64,000 nucleotides of DNA from Sinorhizobium terangae (GCF_009601505.1 NZ_WITC01000124.1:62001-126000), one strand, 5' to 3'; counted from the first letter of the stretch, positions 27,155 to 36,195 are shown. The notes: generated by a model not told the origin, from the letters alone. Translations and numbers: made by a program.

Positions 27155-27934
27155 ATGGAATTCGGCCGTCACCTGAAGGAATGGCGCGGGCATCGCCGCA
27201 TGAGCCAGCTCGATCTAGCGGTCGCGGCAGGAATTTCGGCACGCCACCTTTCATTCCTGGAAAACGGCCGCTCGAAACCGTCCGAGGGGATGATCCTGCG
27301 GCTGGCATCGGTGCTCGATATTCCGGCTCGGGATCAGGGCTCGCTCTTCACCGCAGCAGGCTACCGGCCGCGGATGACGACGCGTCCCGCTCGTGGGCTC
27401 GACGCCATGCCTGCCGCCGTAGCAAGCGCAATTAGGCTGATGCTCGATCGCCATGCTCCCTATCCCGGTCTCGTCTTTGACCACGAATATACCGTGCTGC
27501 TCACGACTCCCGCCTTTGCCGCGCTTGCGGAAGCCACCAATATTCCTATCAACCCCGGTCAGAACTTCCTCGACGCCTTTCTCGGATCGGAGAGCATCCG
27601 TGCGCTCGTCATAAACTGGGAGACGGCCGCCGCGGACCTTGTCCAGAGAGTGCGCATGGAGGCTTGGCTGCAGGGGCCGCGAAGTCCCTTGCAAAGACGG
27701 CTTGATCGGCTCGTCGCCGATCCTGCGGTCGCGCGGGCAATCGACAACTATCCCGAGACCGACCGGCTGCCGGTGCTGCCGGTTGAACTGCGCGTCGGTG
27801 CTGCCGAACTGCGTTTCATCACGACGCTTTCGACCTTTGGTTCCACTCAGGACGCACTGGTTGAGGGTGTCTTGATCGAATCCTTCTTTCCGGCTGACGA
27901 CGCGACGCGGCGCTTCTTCGAGCAACCGGATTGA
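27155..27934 (+). CDS. XRE-family regulator with MmyB-like ligand domain
   Basis: 259 residues. The N-terminal helix-turn-helix (about 8-65) reads WRGHRRMSQLDLAVAAGISARHLSFLENGRSKPS. The C-terminal MmyB-like domain (about 95-255), a PAS-related fold that binds fatty acids in described members, includes PYPGLVFDHEYTVL. This architecture is common in actinobacteria and rhizobia, usually near an oxidoreductase it controls. The upstream Gfo/Idh/MocA gene is a possible target. The ATG is preceded by GGAGGAAAGACATCC. Confidence 0.9.
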   Translation: MEFGRHLKEWRGHRRMSQLDLAVAAGISARHLSFLENGRSKPSEGMILRLASVLDIPARDQGSLFTAAGYRPRMTTRPARGLDAMPAAVASAIRLMLDRHAPYPGLVFDHEYTVLLTTPAFAALAEATNIPINPGQNFLDAFLGSESIRALVINWETAAADLVQRVRMEAWLQGPRSPLQRRLDRLVADPAVARAIDNYPETDRLPVLPVELRVGAAELRFITTLSTFGSTQDALVEGVLIESFFPADDATRRFFEQPD

Positions 27935-27963
27935 TATTTGTGAGAAGCCAGGACGAGCTCGGT

Positions 27964-28329
27964 TCAGGAGTTTATGACGATCATGCCGCCTATGATCAGG
28001 GCGGCGCCGGCGGCATAGCGAACGGTGAGCGCCTCGCCGAGAAAAACGGCCGCAAACAGCGGTACGAAGCAGAATGTCAGCGCCATGAAGGAGTAGGCAA
28101 GCGTCAGCGGCACGGACCTTAAGGTGAAGATCCAGATGATCGTACCGAGGCCATAGAGGGCCAGCGCCGTGAGCAGCATTGGATTGGACATTAGCGCCGC
28201 AAGGCCGCGGATGTCGAAGCCGCCCGTTCTGGCGCTGGTCAGCTTGAACAGGATCTGCCCGGTCGAAATCAGGATCGGCGTGAAGATCAGCCCGAACCAG
28301 ACGGCCGGCGCGAGATTGAAAGCCGTCAT
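27964..28329 (-). CDS. Small four-helix membrane protein of the EamA/SMR type
   Basis: 121 residues from the ATG at 28329, with four hydrophobic helices (about 8-27, 45-65, 70-90, 98-118). The pattern ALYGLGTIIWIFTLRSVPLTLAYSF is that of ArnE/ArnF-like and small multidrug resistance proteins. Lying 13 bp behind a methyltransferase and a GT2 glycosyltransferase, it may be the flippase part of a lipid-linked sugar unit. A stand-alone drug exporter is the alternative. It has no partner subunit in view, so it would work as a homodimer. Confidence 0.75.
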   Translation of the reverse strand: MTAFNLAPAVWFGLIFTPILISTGQILFKLTSARTGGFDIRGLAALMSNPMLLTALALYGLGTIIWIFTLRSVPLTLAYSFMALTFCFVPLFAAVFLGEALTVRYAAGAALIIGGMIVINS

Positions 28330-28342
28330 CCGTTGAGCCTCA

Positions 28343-29035
28343 TCACTTATCTTCGCGATAGAAAATGTCGCGCCCGATGTCGACGCACTCATGGCGTTCC
28401 GGTACCGGATGCATCGCCCGCAGGAAAGAATGCGTGTAGGGGAAGAAGTTGAAATGCGGGTTGAAGGTGTAGCGGTATTCCCGCTCGCGCGGCACGACGA
28501 TGATCACGCGCTGCCGAGCGATACGCCGGAGCTCGGATATCGCCCGGCGATAGTCGAGAATATGTTCGATCACATGGGTGCAGACGACCGTGTCGAATTC
28601 TCCGTCCGAAAACGGCAGTTCCTCGATCTTGGCGGCAACATATTCGACACCGTCGATCGCCGAGGCATCGTCGATGGCGAAATCGACGCCGGCGAGCCGT
28701 TCCAGAGTCGGGTTGGCGCTTCTGATCCGCTTGAGAAGCGCGCCCGTGCCGCAGCCGACGTCGCAGACGCTGGTGCCGCGGATCCCGGCCGTGATCTTGC
28801 GGATGCAGGCCTCGGAGTTATCGGTTCCTTCATGCACGCGCGGATGCTGCCGGTAGAGCTGCTCGTACTCCACGGCCGAGAGGAATGGCGCCCTTTCGCG
28901 AAAGCGCGCGAGATGGGAGATATGGTCCCCCCAGGCAAGGCTCGCCATCCCCTTAAACAGGCGCGAGTCGCGCAGGATGGGCGGGATGACGTCCTCGATG
29001 ACGAAGCGTATGCGGTTTGTCGTTTCCCGGTTCAT
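28343..29035 (-). CDS. Class I SAM-dependent methyltransferase
   Basis: 230 residues. The SAM-binding motif I is VCDVGCGTGALLKRI, followed by an acidic loop (VDFAIDD) and VVCTHVIEHILDYRRAI. The N-terminal 60 residues have the look of a substrate-specific cap. Such enzymes methylate sugars or lipids in polysaccharide clusters. It lies in a leftward unit behind the GT2 gene (81-bp gap with a repeat) and 13 bp ahead of the small membrane protein. Confidence 0.87.
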   Translation of the reverse strand: MNRETTNRIRFVIEDVIPPILRDSRLFKGMASLAWGDHISHLARFRERAPFLSAVEYEQLYRQHPRVHEGTDNSEACIRKITAGIRGTSVCDVGCGTGALLKRIRSANPTLERLAGVDFAIDDASAIDGVEYVAAKIEELPFSDGEFDTVVCTHVIEHILDYRRAISELRRIARQRVIIVVPREREYRYTFNPHFNFFPYTHSFLRAMHPVPERHECVDIGRDIFYREDK

Positions 29036-29049
29036 CGGCAGTGTCCCTC

Positions 29050-29112
29050 GAGCAATTCCAGGAAAAGTGCCTAGCGGTTTTCCGCCCGGAATTGCGTAAG
29101 TTCAAAGAGTTA
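29050..29112. repeat. Intergenic stem-loop repeat inside the glycan unit
   Basis: Outer stem CAATTCC (29053-29059) with GGAATTG (29088-29094) around an inner GCGG-tttt-CCGC hairpin (29074-29085), ending TTCAAAGAG. A related GAGCA...AAGTG...GCGGTTTTCCGC layout occurs at 34608-34646. Confidence 0.7.
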
Positions 29113-29116
29113 GGTC

Positions 29117-30103
29117 TCAGGCTTTCCTGACCTGCGGCTTCGGCAGGGAGGCAGGAGGCGATTTTTCATCGCGGCGCGGTCTTTGCCGGGCGATTGTCAT
29201 GTAGTGGATCCGCAACTGCTCCGTTCGAGCGCGCGAAACGGAGTCGAGAATGAGGCCGGCGGTGAAAAGCATGATCGCCACCAGCATGAGCGCCATCGAA
29301 AGCACCCAGGTCGGCATGCGCGGCACGAGGCCGGTTTCGAAATATACGATGAGCACTGGCGCCATGAAGATGAGGCTCGCACCCATGAACGCCGCGCTGA
29401 TCAGGCCGAAAAACGCGAAGGGCCGCGTCTCCTTCATCAGCATGGCGAACATCCAGAGAATCCTGGCGCCATCCCTGAAGGTCGAAAGTTTCGAATGCGA
29501 ACCCTCCGGTCTCCGGCCATAGTCGAGTTCGAGTTCGCTGACGGGCAGCTTGAGCCGGGATGCGTGCACGGACATTTCCGTCTCGATTTCGAATCCATTG
29601 GAGACGGCGGGAAAACTCTTCACGAAGCGGCGCGAAAACGCCCGGTAGCCCGAGAAGACATCGCTGAAATCGGTACCGAAGATCGAACGGTAAAGAAAAT
29701 TGAAGATATGGTTGCCGAAGGCGTGACCCTGGCGTCCCGCTTCGACCCTGATATCCCTGCGGGTCCCGACCACCATATCGGCCTGCTCGGTCAGAAGCGT
29801 GCGGATGAGGTCTTCGGCATCCGCAGGAGAGTAGGTGCCGTCCCCATCGGCCATCACATAGATGTCCGCGTCGACGTCGGCGAACATGCGCCGGACGACA
29901 TGGCCCTTTCCCTGACGGCGCTCGCGCACGACCGTGGCTCCGGCGAGCATCGCCTGCAGCGGCGTGCCGTCGACCGAATTGTTGTCGTAGACATAGATGC
30001 GCGCGGACGGCAGCGCCGCCCTGAAGCCGCGCACCACCTGACCGATCGTCGATGCCTCATTGTAGCAAGGCAGGAGGACGGCGATGTCTAGCTGATCGGA
30101 CAT
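29117..30103 (-). CDS. Family 2 glycosyltransferase (polyprenyl-phosphate sugar transferase type)
   Basis: 328 residues from the ATG at 30103. The GT-A domain begins IAVLLPCYNEASTIGQVV and has the DGDGTYSP metal site (DxD-like). A DPM1/Pgl-type GYRAFSRRFVKSFP segment follows. Two hydrophobic helices at the C-terminus (about 250-310) anchor it in the inner membrane. This layout transfers a sugar from a nucleotide donor to a polyprenyl phosphate. It heads a leftward unit with a methyltransferase and a flippase-like protein, and a GT-C-type membrane protein starts divergently, so the four could build and transfer one sugar. Confidence 0.9.
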   Translation of the reverse strand: MSDQLDIAVLLPCYNEASTIGQVVRGFRAALPSARIYVYDNNSVDGTPLQAMLAGATVVRERRQGKGHVVRRMFADVDADIYVMADGDGTYSPADAEDLIRTLLTEQADMVVGTRRDIRVEAGRQGHAFGNHIFNFLYRSIFGTDFSDVFSGYRAFSRRFVKSFPAVSNGFEIETEMSVHASRLKLPVSELELDYGRRPEGSHSKLSTFRDGARILWMFAMLMKETRPFAFFGLISAAFMGASLIFMAPVLIVYFETGLVPRMPTWVLSMALMLVAIMLFTAGLILDSVSRARTEQLRIHYMTIARQRPRRDEKSPPASLPKPQVRKA

Positions 30104-30366
30104 GGATCGCTGCTCCGGTGGCGGGAACTCAGGCGATCCTACACGCGGTGCGGTTAACAAGACGCTATGCCTGCCGGGACTTTGCTGCGTGATCGGGAAG
30201 CGTGTCGGCTGCGGCTTTACGCTTTCTTGATTGCCGCTCGCTAAGATTGCGGCGCATTTCAAGCGAAAGCCGTGACGCGGTTCTTCGCATCCAATTGACC
30301 GATCACGCAGCGCTCTTGGATCGCGTCCAGTCGCGGCCGTGATCCCGGCGGCGGGCGGACAGTCTG

Positions 30367-32220
30367 ATGGCAGAGACGGTTGGGACATTGATTGCGTCGG
30401 ATGAGCACGCCGGTGCAAGGCACGCTCCGCTTTGGTCGCGCTTGCCGTGGATGGTCTTCGCCTACGGCCTGCCGGTCATTGCTTTCTTCCTCGTCAGGAT
30501 GCTATACGCCGAGGACTATGTCGGCCGCGACAACGACGACGCGATGCGGCTTGTTCAGGTTCGCGATCTGCTGGCCGGGCAAAGCTGGTTCGACCTCACT
30601 CAGACGAGGCTCGGCCTTGATGGCGGCACGTTGATGCACTGGTCGCGTCTCATCGACCTGCCGCTTGCCGCACTCATCGCCCTCTTCGAGCCGATCGCAG
30701 GTCCCGAGCGAGCCGAAATGATCGCCTTGGCGATCTGGCCGTTCCTGCTGGTCTTTCCGCTGCTTACCGTCATGGGGCTGGCGGGCAGGCGCATTGGCGG
30801 CCCACAATGCATGCATTTCTGCCTCGGATTGACCGCGATCTTCGTCGCGACCAGTAACCGCTTCCTGGCGGGAGCGATTGACCACCACAATGTCCAACTC
30901 GTCCTGGCGGCGACAATGGTGGCGATGGTGGTCGATCAGCGATATCGGGTGATCAACTTCGCGATCGCCGGTGCCGCCGCGGCGCTGGCACTCGCCATCG
31001 GCGTCGAGACGACACCCTTCGTTGCCGTGGTATGCCTTGTCGTCGCTGTCATCTGGGCGTGCGAGGGGCAGGTATTCGCCGCTGCGGCCGCCGCCTTCGG
31101 TGCAGCTCTTGCGACCACCGTGAGCGCCGCGTTCTTTCTGACCGTGTCGCCTGATCTCTATCGAACCGTTACATGCGATAGCCTGTCGATCGCTTTTTAT
31201 GCTCTGTCGATGACGGGCGGCGTCTTGCTTGCGGTCGCGGCCGCGGTGGCAAGCCGCCTTGCCCGACCCGCGCGGTTTGCAGTCCTCGCCGGCAACGGCG
31301 TCGTGGCCGCTGGCGTGCTTCTCGGCATTGCGCCGGAGTGCCTGCGAAATCCGCTTTCCGATCTCGATCCGCTCCTGCGCGAGCTGTGGCTCGACCGTGT
31401 TATCGAGGCACGATCGTTCCTGTTCATCGCGGGGCAGGATTCGGGCAGCCTCGGCGGTTTCTACGCAGCGGGCCTCCTTGCCGCCGGGCTCTGCCTCTGG
31501 CGCATCTGGCGGGGCGAACGCGCCGGCCTGTCGCTCATCCTGCTGGCCGTGGTTGCCGTCAATTGGGGCATCGCGCTGATGCAGGTTCGCGCCGCCGTCT
31601 TCTCCAATCTGCTTTCCATCCTGCCGATTTCGCTTCTGCTTGTCGATCTAAGGTCGAGGATGATGCAGGGGCGTGGCGGTCCGTTCGCATCCGGCATCTA
31701 TGCCTTGGCTGTGCTCGCTTCCGTCCCCGCCGTCTGGGCGCTGGCGGGTGAATTGACGGTTAACGGCACCAAGGAGATGGGAGGCGGCGCGGCCAATGGG
31801 CAGAAGAAGGCGGAGCGTTGCTATTCGGCGGCGGCGATGGCGGATCTGCAGAAGATCAAGCCGACCCTCGTTGTCGACCCCTCCAACATGGGCGCCTCGA
31901 TCCTGCGCTTCACGGCGCACCGCGCACTGAGTGCGCCTTATCACAGAAATCCGCAAGGTATGCTGGCGGAGCTCAGAATCGGATTGGCAGCACCGGGTGA
32001 GGCAGCGGGGATGCTCAAGGCGCTGGGCGAGCCTGTTTTGGCCTTCTGCGCGGACGATCCGCAGACGCGGACGATCGTCGAGAGGGAGCCCAAGGGGTTT
32101 TATGGCCGTCTCGCCGCGGGAGAAATACCGGATTTCCTCGAACCATTGCCGGTTACGGCGGAGACGGGGGTAAAACTCTTCCGACTCAAGGGGAATTTTC
32201 TACCGCAAGTCGCGGAATGA
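30367..32220 (+). CDS. Polytopic membrane protein, GT-C glycosyltransferase-like
   Basis: 617 residues, with about 11-12 transmembrane helices in the first 460 and a soluble C-terminal domain (about 470-617). After helix 1 comes a loop with RDNDDAMRLVQVRDLL, an acidic DxD-like site as in GT-C enzymes. A second conserved-looking loop is AGAIDHHNVQLVL. GT-C enzymes use polyprenyl-phosphate sugars as donors, which the divergent GT2 gene would supply. I do not recognise a named gene. The C-terminal domain shows VVDPSNMGASIL and two Cys (CYSAA, FCADD). Confidence 0.7.
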   Translation: MAETVGTLIASDEHAGARHAPLWSRLPWMVFAYGLPVIAFFLVRMLYAEDYVGRDNDDAMRLVQVRDLLAGQSWFDLTQTRLGLDGGTLMHWSRLIDLPLAALIALFEPIAGPERAEMIALAIWPFLLVFPLLTVMGLAGRRIGGPQCMHFCLGLTAIFVATSNRFLAGAIDHHNVQLVLAATMVAMVVDQRYRVINFAIAGAAAALALAIGVETTPFVAVVCLVVAVIWACEGQVFAAAAAAFGAALATTVSAAFFLTVSPDLYRTVTCDSLSIAFYALSMTGGVLLAVAAAVASRLARPARFAVLAGNGVVAAGVLLGIAPECLRNPLSDLDPLLRELWLDRVIEARSFLFIAGQDSGSLGGFYAAGLLAAGLCLWRIWRGERAGLSLILLAVVAVNWGIALMQVRAAVFSNLLSILPISLLLVDLRSRMMQGRGGPFASGIYALAVLASVPAVWALAGELTVNGTKEMGGGAANGQKKAERCYSAAAMADLQKIKPTLVVDPSNMGASILRFTAHRALSAPYHRNPQGMLAELRIGLAAPGEAAGMLKALGEPVLAFCADDPQTRTIVEREPKGFYGRLAAGEIPDFLEPLPVTAETGVKLFRLKGNFLPQVAE

Positions 32221-32298
32221 GCCGCCATCACGCAGAAAAACGGTAGATAGGGGCGCGCGGCTGCTGATCTTCGCGGCGCTGTCGGTTACAAAGGGCGC

Positions 32299-33897
32299 AT
32301 GAACTCGTTCTTCGATTCCCCTGCGCCGTCGAATCTCGCCGAATATTCGGTTTCGGAGCTTTCCGGTTCGATCAAGCGAACCGTCGAGCAGGCGTTCGAC
32401 CAGGTTCGTGTCCGCGGCGAGATTTCCGGCTATCGCGGTCCGCACTCCTCGGGCCACGCCTATTTTTCGCTGAAGGATGATCGCGCCCGCATCGACGCGG
32501 TGATCTGGAAAAGCGCGTTTTCGCGGCTGAAGTTCCGCCCGGAAGAGGGGATGGAGGTCATCGCCACCGGCAAGGTAACGACCTTCCCCGGCTCGTCCAA
32601 ATACCAGATCGTCATCGAATCTTTAGAGCCGGCGGGCGCCGGCGCGCTCATGGCGCTGCTCGAGGAGCGCAAGCGCAAGCTTGCCGCCGAGGGTCTGTTC
32701 GATGCCGGGCGCAAGCGGCCGCTGCCATTCATGCCCAGGGTGGTCGGCGTGGTGACCTCGCCGACCGGCGCCGTCATCCGCGATATCCTCCACCGCATAT
32801 CCGACCGTTTCCCGGTCCATGTCGTCGTCTGGCCGGTGCGTGTCCAGGGCGACGGTTCGGGTGAAGAAGTGGCAGCGGCGATACGCGGCTTCAATGCGCT
32901 GGAGACCGGCGGGCCGATTCCGCGGCCGGACGTGCTGATCGTCGCGCGCGGCGGCGGCAGCCTCGAAGACCTCTGGAGCTTCAACGACGAGGCCGTCGTG
33001 CGTGCGGCGGCCGCTTCCCATATTCCGCTGATCTCGGCCGTTGGCCACGAGACGGACTGGACCCTGATCGATTATGCCGCCGACCAGCGGGCGCCGACGC
33101 CGACTGGCGCCGCCGAAATGGCAGTGCCGGTGAAGGCCGACCTCGAGGCGGAGGTGTCCGCATTGTCCGCACGGCTGAAGGCGGCCGCGACACGGCAGAT
33201 GGACAACCGCCGGCAGGAACTGCGCGCGCTTTCCCGCGCCCTGCCTTCGCTCGATCAACTGCTGGCTCTGCCGCGACGCCGTTTCGACGAGGCGTCGGCC
33301 GGTCTTGGCCGTGGCCTGCAAATGAATACGGCCAACAAGCGCCGTGCCTTTGAGCGGATCGGTGCGCATCTCCGCTCGGATCTGCTGACGACGCGGATCA
33401 GCGACCGCCGGCGGCGTCTCTCGGAGGCGATGAACCGTGCCGAGCGGATCGTCGAGCGTCAGGTCCACCGCGGCCAGTCGCGCGTCTCTGCCGCCGACGC
33501 CTCGCTTCGCGCCCTGCCGTCGCGGCTGATCGGACAGCTCCACCGCGCCTCTGATCGCGTCGCAGGCCTTTGCGCACGGTCTGATGCTGCCATTGCCGGC
33601 GAGATACGCAGGCTCAAGGGCGTGCTCACTGCGCAGGACCGGGTGCTGCAATCGCTATCCTATCGCAACGTCCTGAAGCGCGGCTTTGCGCTGGTGCGCG
33701 ATGCTGCAGGGCAGCCGGTGAAACAGGCGGCGGCGGTCGCGCCCGGCATGGCGCTTTCGCTGGAATTCGCCGATGGCAGTGTATCGGCAATCGCGGGCGA
33801 GGGCGGCACGCCCCCTTCGCCGCAAGAGCCGAAAAAGCGTCCGTCACGGTCGCCGGAGCCTGCTTCCGGGCCGCCCAAGCAGGGCAGCCTATTTTGA
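32299..33897 (+). CDS. xseA: Exodeoxyribonuclease VII large subunit
   Basis: 532 residues, longer than the about 450 of E. coli. Order: N-terminal OB-fold (about 15-115, [29 protein letters not shown]), catalytic domain (about 140-340) with [30 protein letters not shown] and [11 protein letters not shown], then a long coiled-coil and a C-terminal Pro/Ser-rich tail (about 500-532) that accounts for the extra length. The enzyme degrades single-stranded DNA together with XseB, whose gene is not in the window. Confidence 0.96.
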   Translation: MNSFFDSPAPSNLAEYSVSELSGSIKRTVEQAFDQVRVRGEISGYRGPHSSGHAYFSLKDDRARIDAVIWKSAFSRLKFRPEEGMEVIATGKVTTFPGSSKYQIVIESLEPAGAGALMALLEERKRKLAAEGLFDAGRKRPLPFMPRVVGVVTSPTGAVIRDILHRISDRFPVHVVVWPVRVQGDGSGEEVAAAIRGFNALETGGPIPRPDVLIVARGGGSLEDLWSFNDEAVVRAAAASHIPLISAVGHETDWTLIDYAADQRAPTPTGAAEMAVPVKADLEAEVSALSARLKAAATRQMDNRRQELRALSRALPSLDQLLALPRRRFDEASAGLGRGLQMNTANKRRAFERIGAHLRSDLLTTRISDRRRRLSEAMNRAERIVERQVHRGQSRVSAADASLRALPSRLIGQLHRASDRVAGLCARSDAAIAGEIRRLKGVLTAQDRVLQSLSYRNVLKRGFALVRDAAGQPVKQAAAVAPGMALSLEFADGSVSAIAGEGGTPPSPQEPKKRPSRSPEPASGPPKQGSLF

Positions 33898-33907
33898 GTG
33901 AGGTACG

Positions 33908-34498
33908 ATGCGCATCCTGATGGTGCTTGCTCATCCACTCGAAGATAGCTTTGCGGCGAGCGTCGCGCGGATAGCCAAAGAGACGCTGGAAGCGAATGGG
34001 CACACGGTCGATCTGCTCGATCTTTATCGCGAGGATTTCGACCCGCGGCTGAGTGCGAGAGAGCGCGGCAGCTATTTCTCCGATCGCTACGACTCCTCGG
34101 CGGCAGCCTCGTGGATTGCCCGGTTGCGGGCGGCCGACGGACTCGTACTCGTCTTTCCGCAGTGGTGGTTCAATTTTCCGGCGATCCTCAAGGGCTTCTT
34201 CGATCGCGTCTTCGCACCCGGCGTCGCCTTCGATCATGATCCGGCGGGCGGGAGGATAGTCCCGCGGCTCGGCAACATCAAGCTATTCTGGGCGCTGACC
34301 ACTACGGGTTCGCCTTGGTGGGTCGTGCATCTTTACATGGGCAATCCGGTGGGGCGACTGCTCAAGCGCGGCATCGCCGCCTTCTGCGGCAAGGGTCTCG
34401 ACTTCCGCATGATCAGCCTTCACGACATGGACCGGGCGACAGAGGCGAAGCGCAAGCGCCATCTCGAACGCGTGGGCGCTTTGGTGAGCCGGATCTAG
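33908..34498 (+). CDS. NAD(P)H quinone oxidoreductase, flavodoxin-like fold
   Basis: 196 residues. Flavodoxin-like fold of the MdaB/KefF/NQO family: MRILMVLAHPLEDSFAASVA at the start, DLYREDFDPRLS, then FPQWWFNFPAILKGFFDRVF, which is the family's FMN/FAD and quinone pocket motif. It performs two-electron reduction of quinones. It starts 10 bp after xseA, so read-through is likely. The stop codon touches a palindromic repeat. Confidence 0.92.
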   Translation: MRILMVLAHPLEDSFAASVARIAKETLEANGHTVDLLDLYREDFDPRLSARERGSYFSDRYDSSAAASWIARLRAADGLVLVFPQWWFNFPAILKGFFDRVFAPGVAFDHDPAGGRIVPRLGNIKLFWALTTTGSPWWVVHLYMGNPVGRLLKRGIAAFCGKGLDFRMISLHDMDRATEAKRKRHLERVGALVSRI

Positions 34499-34600
34499 AG
34501 CATCCCGCTTTCAAGTGGAATCACTGAAAGCGGATAAGATGCTCTAGAATCAAAGTGCTAGAGCGTGCTTTGTGCGTTCATTTGAACGCACGGCGCTCTT
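34498..34600 (+). repeat. Composite two-module repeat, variant family
   Basis: Module 1: GAGCATC/GATGCTC outer stem (34498-34504, 34538-34544) around CCGCTTTCA/TGAAAGCGG (34505-34513, 34525-34533). The linker AATCAAAGTGCTA follows. Module 2: AGAGCG/CGCTCT around GTGCGTTC-attt-GAACGCAC (34572-34591). Same order and linker as at 43927 but with different stem bases that still pair. Confidence 0.8.
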
Positions 34601-34607
34601 AGAGCAG

Positions 34608-34646
34608 GATGAGGATAAGTGTGCGCGGTTTTCCGCATCTCGCTCC
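34608..34646. repeat. Stem-loop repeat related to 29050-29112
   Basis: TTAGAGCAGGATGAGGATAA then GTGT and GCGCGGTTTTCCGC with a closing CTCGCTC. The inner GCGG-tttt-CCGC hairpin and AAGTG are shared with the element in the glycan unit. It lies at the 3' end of the MarR gene. Confidence 0.6.
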
Positions 34647-34655
34647 AAGGTGATT

Positions 34656-35153
34656 TCATTCAAACGTCGCCAGGAATTTCCGGAGCATCGCGTCGAGCGC
34701 TTTCCGCTCCTCTGGGTCAAGGCTGGCGACCAGGCGTTGCTGGTTGGCGACATGGGCCGTTACCGCCGCGTCGATGCGCTTTTTCCCCTCCGGCGTCAGG
34801 GCGATGATCACACCGCGCCGGTCTTCTGGATTGTCGAGCCGCTCGACGAGACCGGCCTTCTCGAGCTGGTCGATACGATTGGTCATCGTGCCGGAGGTGA
34901 CCATGGTCGCCGCAAGCAATTCGCCGGGGGAAAGCTGAAAAGGGGGACCGGAGCGCCGGAGCGTGGCCAGCACGTCGAAGCTCGCCGATGTCAGCTCGTA
35001 TTCGGCGAAGACCGCTTCCTGCTGCCGGGCGATATGGGCCCTCAGCCGGCCCAGGCGCCCGAGAAGGCCCATCGCCTGAACGTCGAGCTCCGGCCGCTCC
35101 CGGCGCCACTGCGCCAGGATCCTGTCCACGTGGTCCTTATTTGGCTCTTCCAT
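34656..35153 (-). CDS. MarR-family transcriptional regulator
   Basis: 165 residues with a winged helix-turn-helix centred at about 60-125: LSPGELLAATMVTSGTMTNRIDQLEKAGLVERLDNPEDRRGVIIALTPEG-type sequence, typical of MarR/SlyA/MhqR. It is divergent from an EamA transporter gene, with two palindromic sites of one sequence type in the 135-bp gap. The likely circuit is repression of both genes, released by a small aromatic or quinone-like ligand. The quinone reductase upstream of it fits such a stress theme, but the ligand is inferred. Confidence 0.93.
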   Translation of the reverse strand: MEEPNKDHVDRILAQWRRERPELDVQAMGLLGRLGRLRAHIARQQEAVFAEYELTSASFDVLATLRRSGPPFQLSPGELLAATMVTSGTMTNRIDQLEKAGLVERLDNPEDRRGVIIALTPEGKKRIDAAVTAHVANQQRLVASLDPEERKALDAMLRKFLATFE

Positions 35154-35219
35154 ATCGATCCGCCACAGCGAGGCAGCGCCGAACCGTTCCGCGCCGTCAT
35201 GTCCGCTCTAATCTGCAGA

Positions 35220-35237
35220 TATCTTGACGTCAAGATA
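35220..35237. promoter_or_regulatory. MarR operator 1
   Basis: TATCTTGACGTCAAGATA, a perfect 18-bp palindrome midway between the divergent MarR and EamA genes. Confidence 0.8.
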
Positions 35238-35256
35238 ATTGCGGATAGAATGGAGA

Positions 35257-35274
35257 TATCTTGACATAAAGATA
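35257..35274. promoter_or_regulatory. MarR operator 2
   Basis: TATCTTGACATAAAGATA matches operator 1 at 16 of 18 positions. It is 37 bp further on and ends 14 bp before the transporter start. Confidence 0.75.
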
Positions 35275-35288
35275 CTTGAGACAAAGAC

Positions 35289-36164
35289 ATGACTACACGC
35301 AACTTCGACATCGGCCTGACGGCCGTAGCACCGGCGATCTGGGGGAGCACCTATCTCGTCACCACGGAATTCCTGCCGCCCGGCTACCCGATCACCGTCG
35401 CGATGCTGAGGGCTCTCCCGGCGGGGTTGCTCCTGCTGCTCCTCGTCCGGCAAATGCCAAAGGGCATCTGGTGGCTGCGCAGCTTTCTGTTGGGGGCGCT
35501 CAACTTCTCGTTCTTCCAGACGATGCTCTTCGTCTCCGCCTATCGCCTGCCCGGCGGCGTCGCCGCGACCGTCGGCGCCATCCAGCCACTGATCGTCGTC
35601 GTCTTGTCGCGGATCATTCTCGGCTCCCCGATCAGGGTCTTGAGCATCGTGGCTGGGGTCGCGGGCATGGTCGGCGTGGCATTGCTGGTGCTGACGCCGG
35701 CAGCCACTCTCGACCGAGTGGGTGTTGCAGCCGGCCTCGCGGGCGCCGTCTCCATGGCCTTCGGTACGGTGCTCACCCGCCATTGGGTACCGCCCGTCTC
35801 GCCGCTGACCTTCACCGCCTGGCAACTGGCCGCCGGCGGCTTCCTGCTGGCGCCGGTGGCGCTGATTTTCGAGCCGGCCTTGCCGCCGCTCACCGCCGCA
35901 AACTTCATGGGTTTTGCCTATCTCGGCCTGATCGGCGCCGCATTCACCTACCTGCTCTGGTTCCGCGGCCTGTCACGGCTGGAGCCGTCCCAAGTCTCGC
36001 CGCTCGGATTCCTGAGCCCGGTCGTGGCGATATTGCTTGGCTGGGGCGTGCTCGATCAGCAACTGACGGCCCTGCAGGTGTTCGGGATCATCGTCGTGTT
36101 CGTGAGCGTCTGGATGAGTCAGCAGGCACAGATGCGGCGTCGTGCAGCGCCCGTCCGGGCGTAG
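35289..36164 (+). CDS. EamA/DMT-family transporter
   Basis: 291 residues with ten predicted helices in two EamA repeats (about 5-140 and 150-285). APAIWGSTYLVTTEFLPPGYP and RALPAGLLLLLL are typical of the RhaT/YdcZ-like 10-TMS group, which exports amino acids, metabolites or drugs. It is under the two MarR operators upstream. Efflux of the MarR ligand is the simplest guess. Confidence 0.9.
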   Translation: MTTRNFDIGLTAVAPAIWGSTYLVTTEFLPPGYPITVAMLRALPAGLLLLLLVRQMPKGIWWLRSFLLGALNFSFFQTMLFVSAYRLPGGVAATVGAIQPLIVVVLSRIILGSPIRVLSIVAGVAGMVGVALLVLTPAATLDRVGVAAGLAGAVSMAFGTVLTRHWVPPVSPLTFTAWQLAAGGFLLAPVALIFEPALPPLTAANFMGFAYLGLIGAAFTYLLWFRGLSRLEPSQVSPLGFLSPVVAILLGWGVLDQQLTALQVFGIIVVFVSVWMSQQAQMRRRAAPVRA

Positions 36165-36195
36165 TGGGATGCGGCACGAATCGCAAGAGTAGGGC

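Noticed and set aside
30104-30366. Hidden gene in the 263-bp gap between the GT2 and GT-C-like genes
   Set aside because: In-frame extension of GT2 into it looks random, and no other frame with a ribosome site was found; it is best read as a divergent promoter region.
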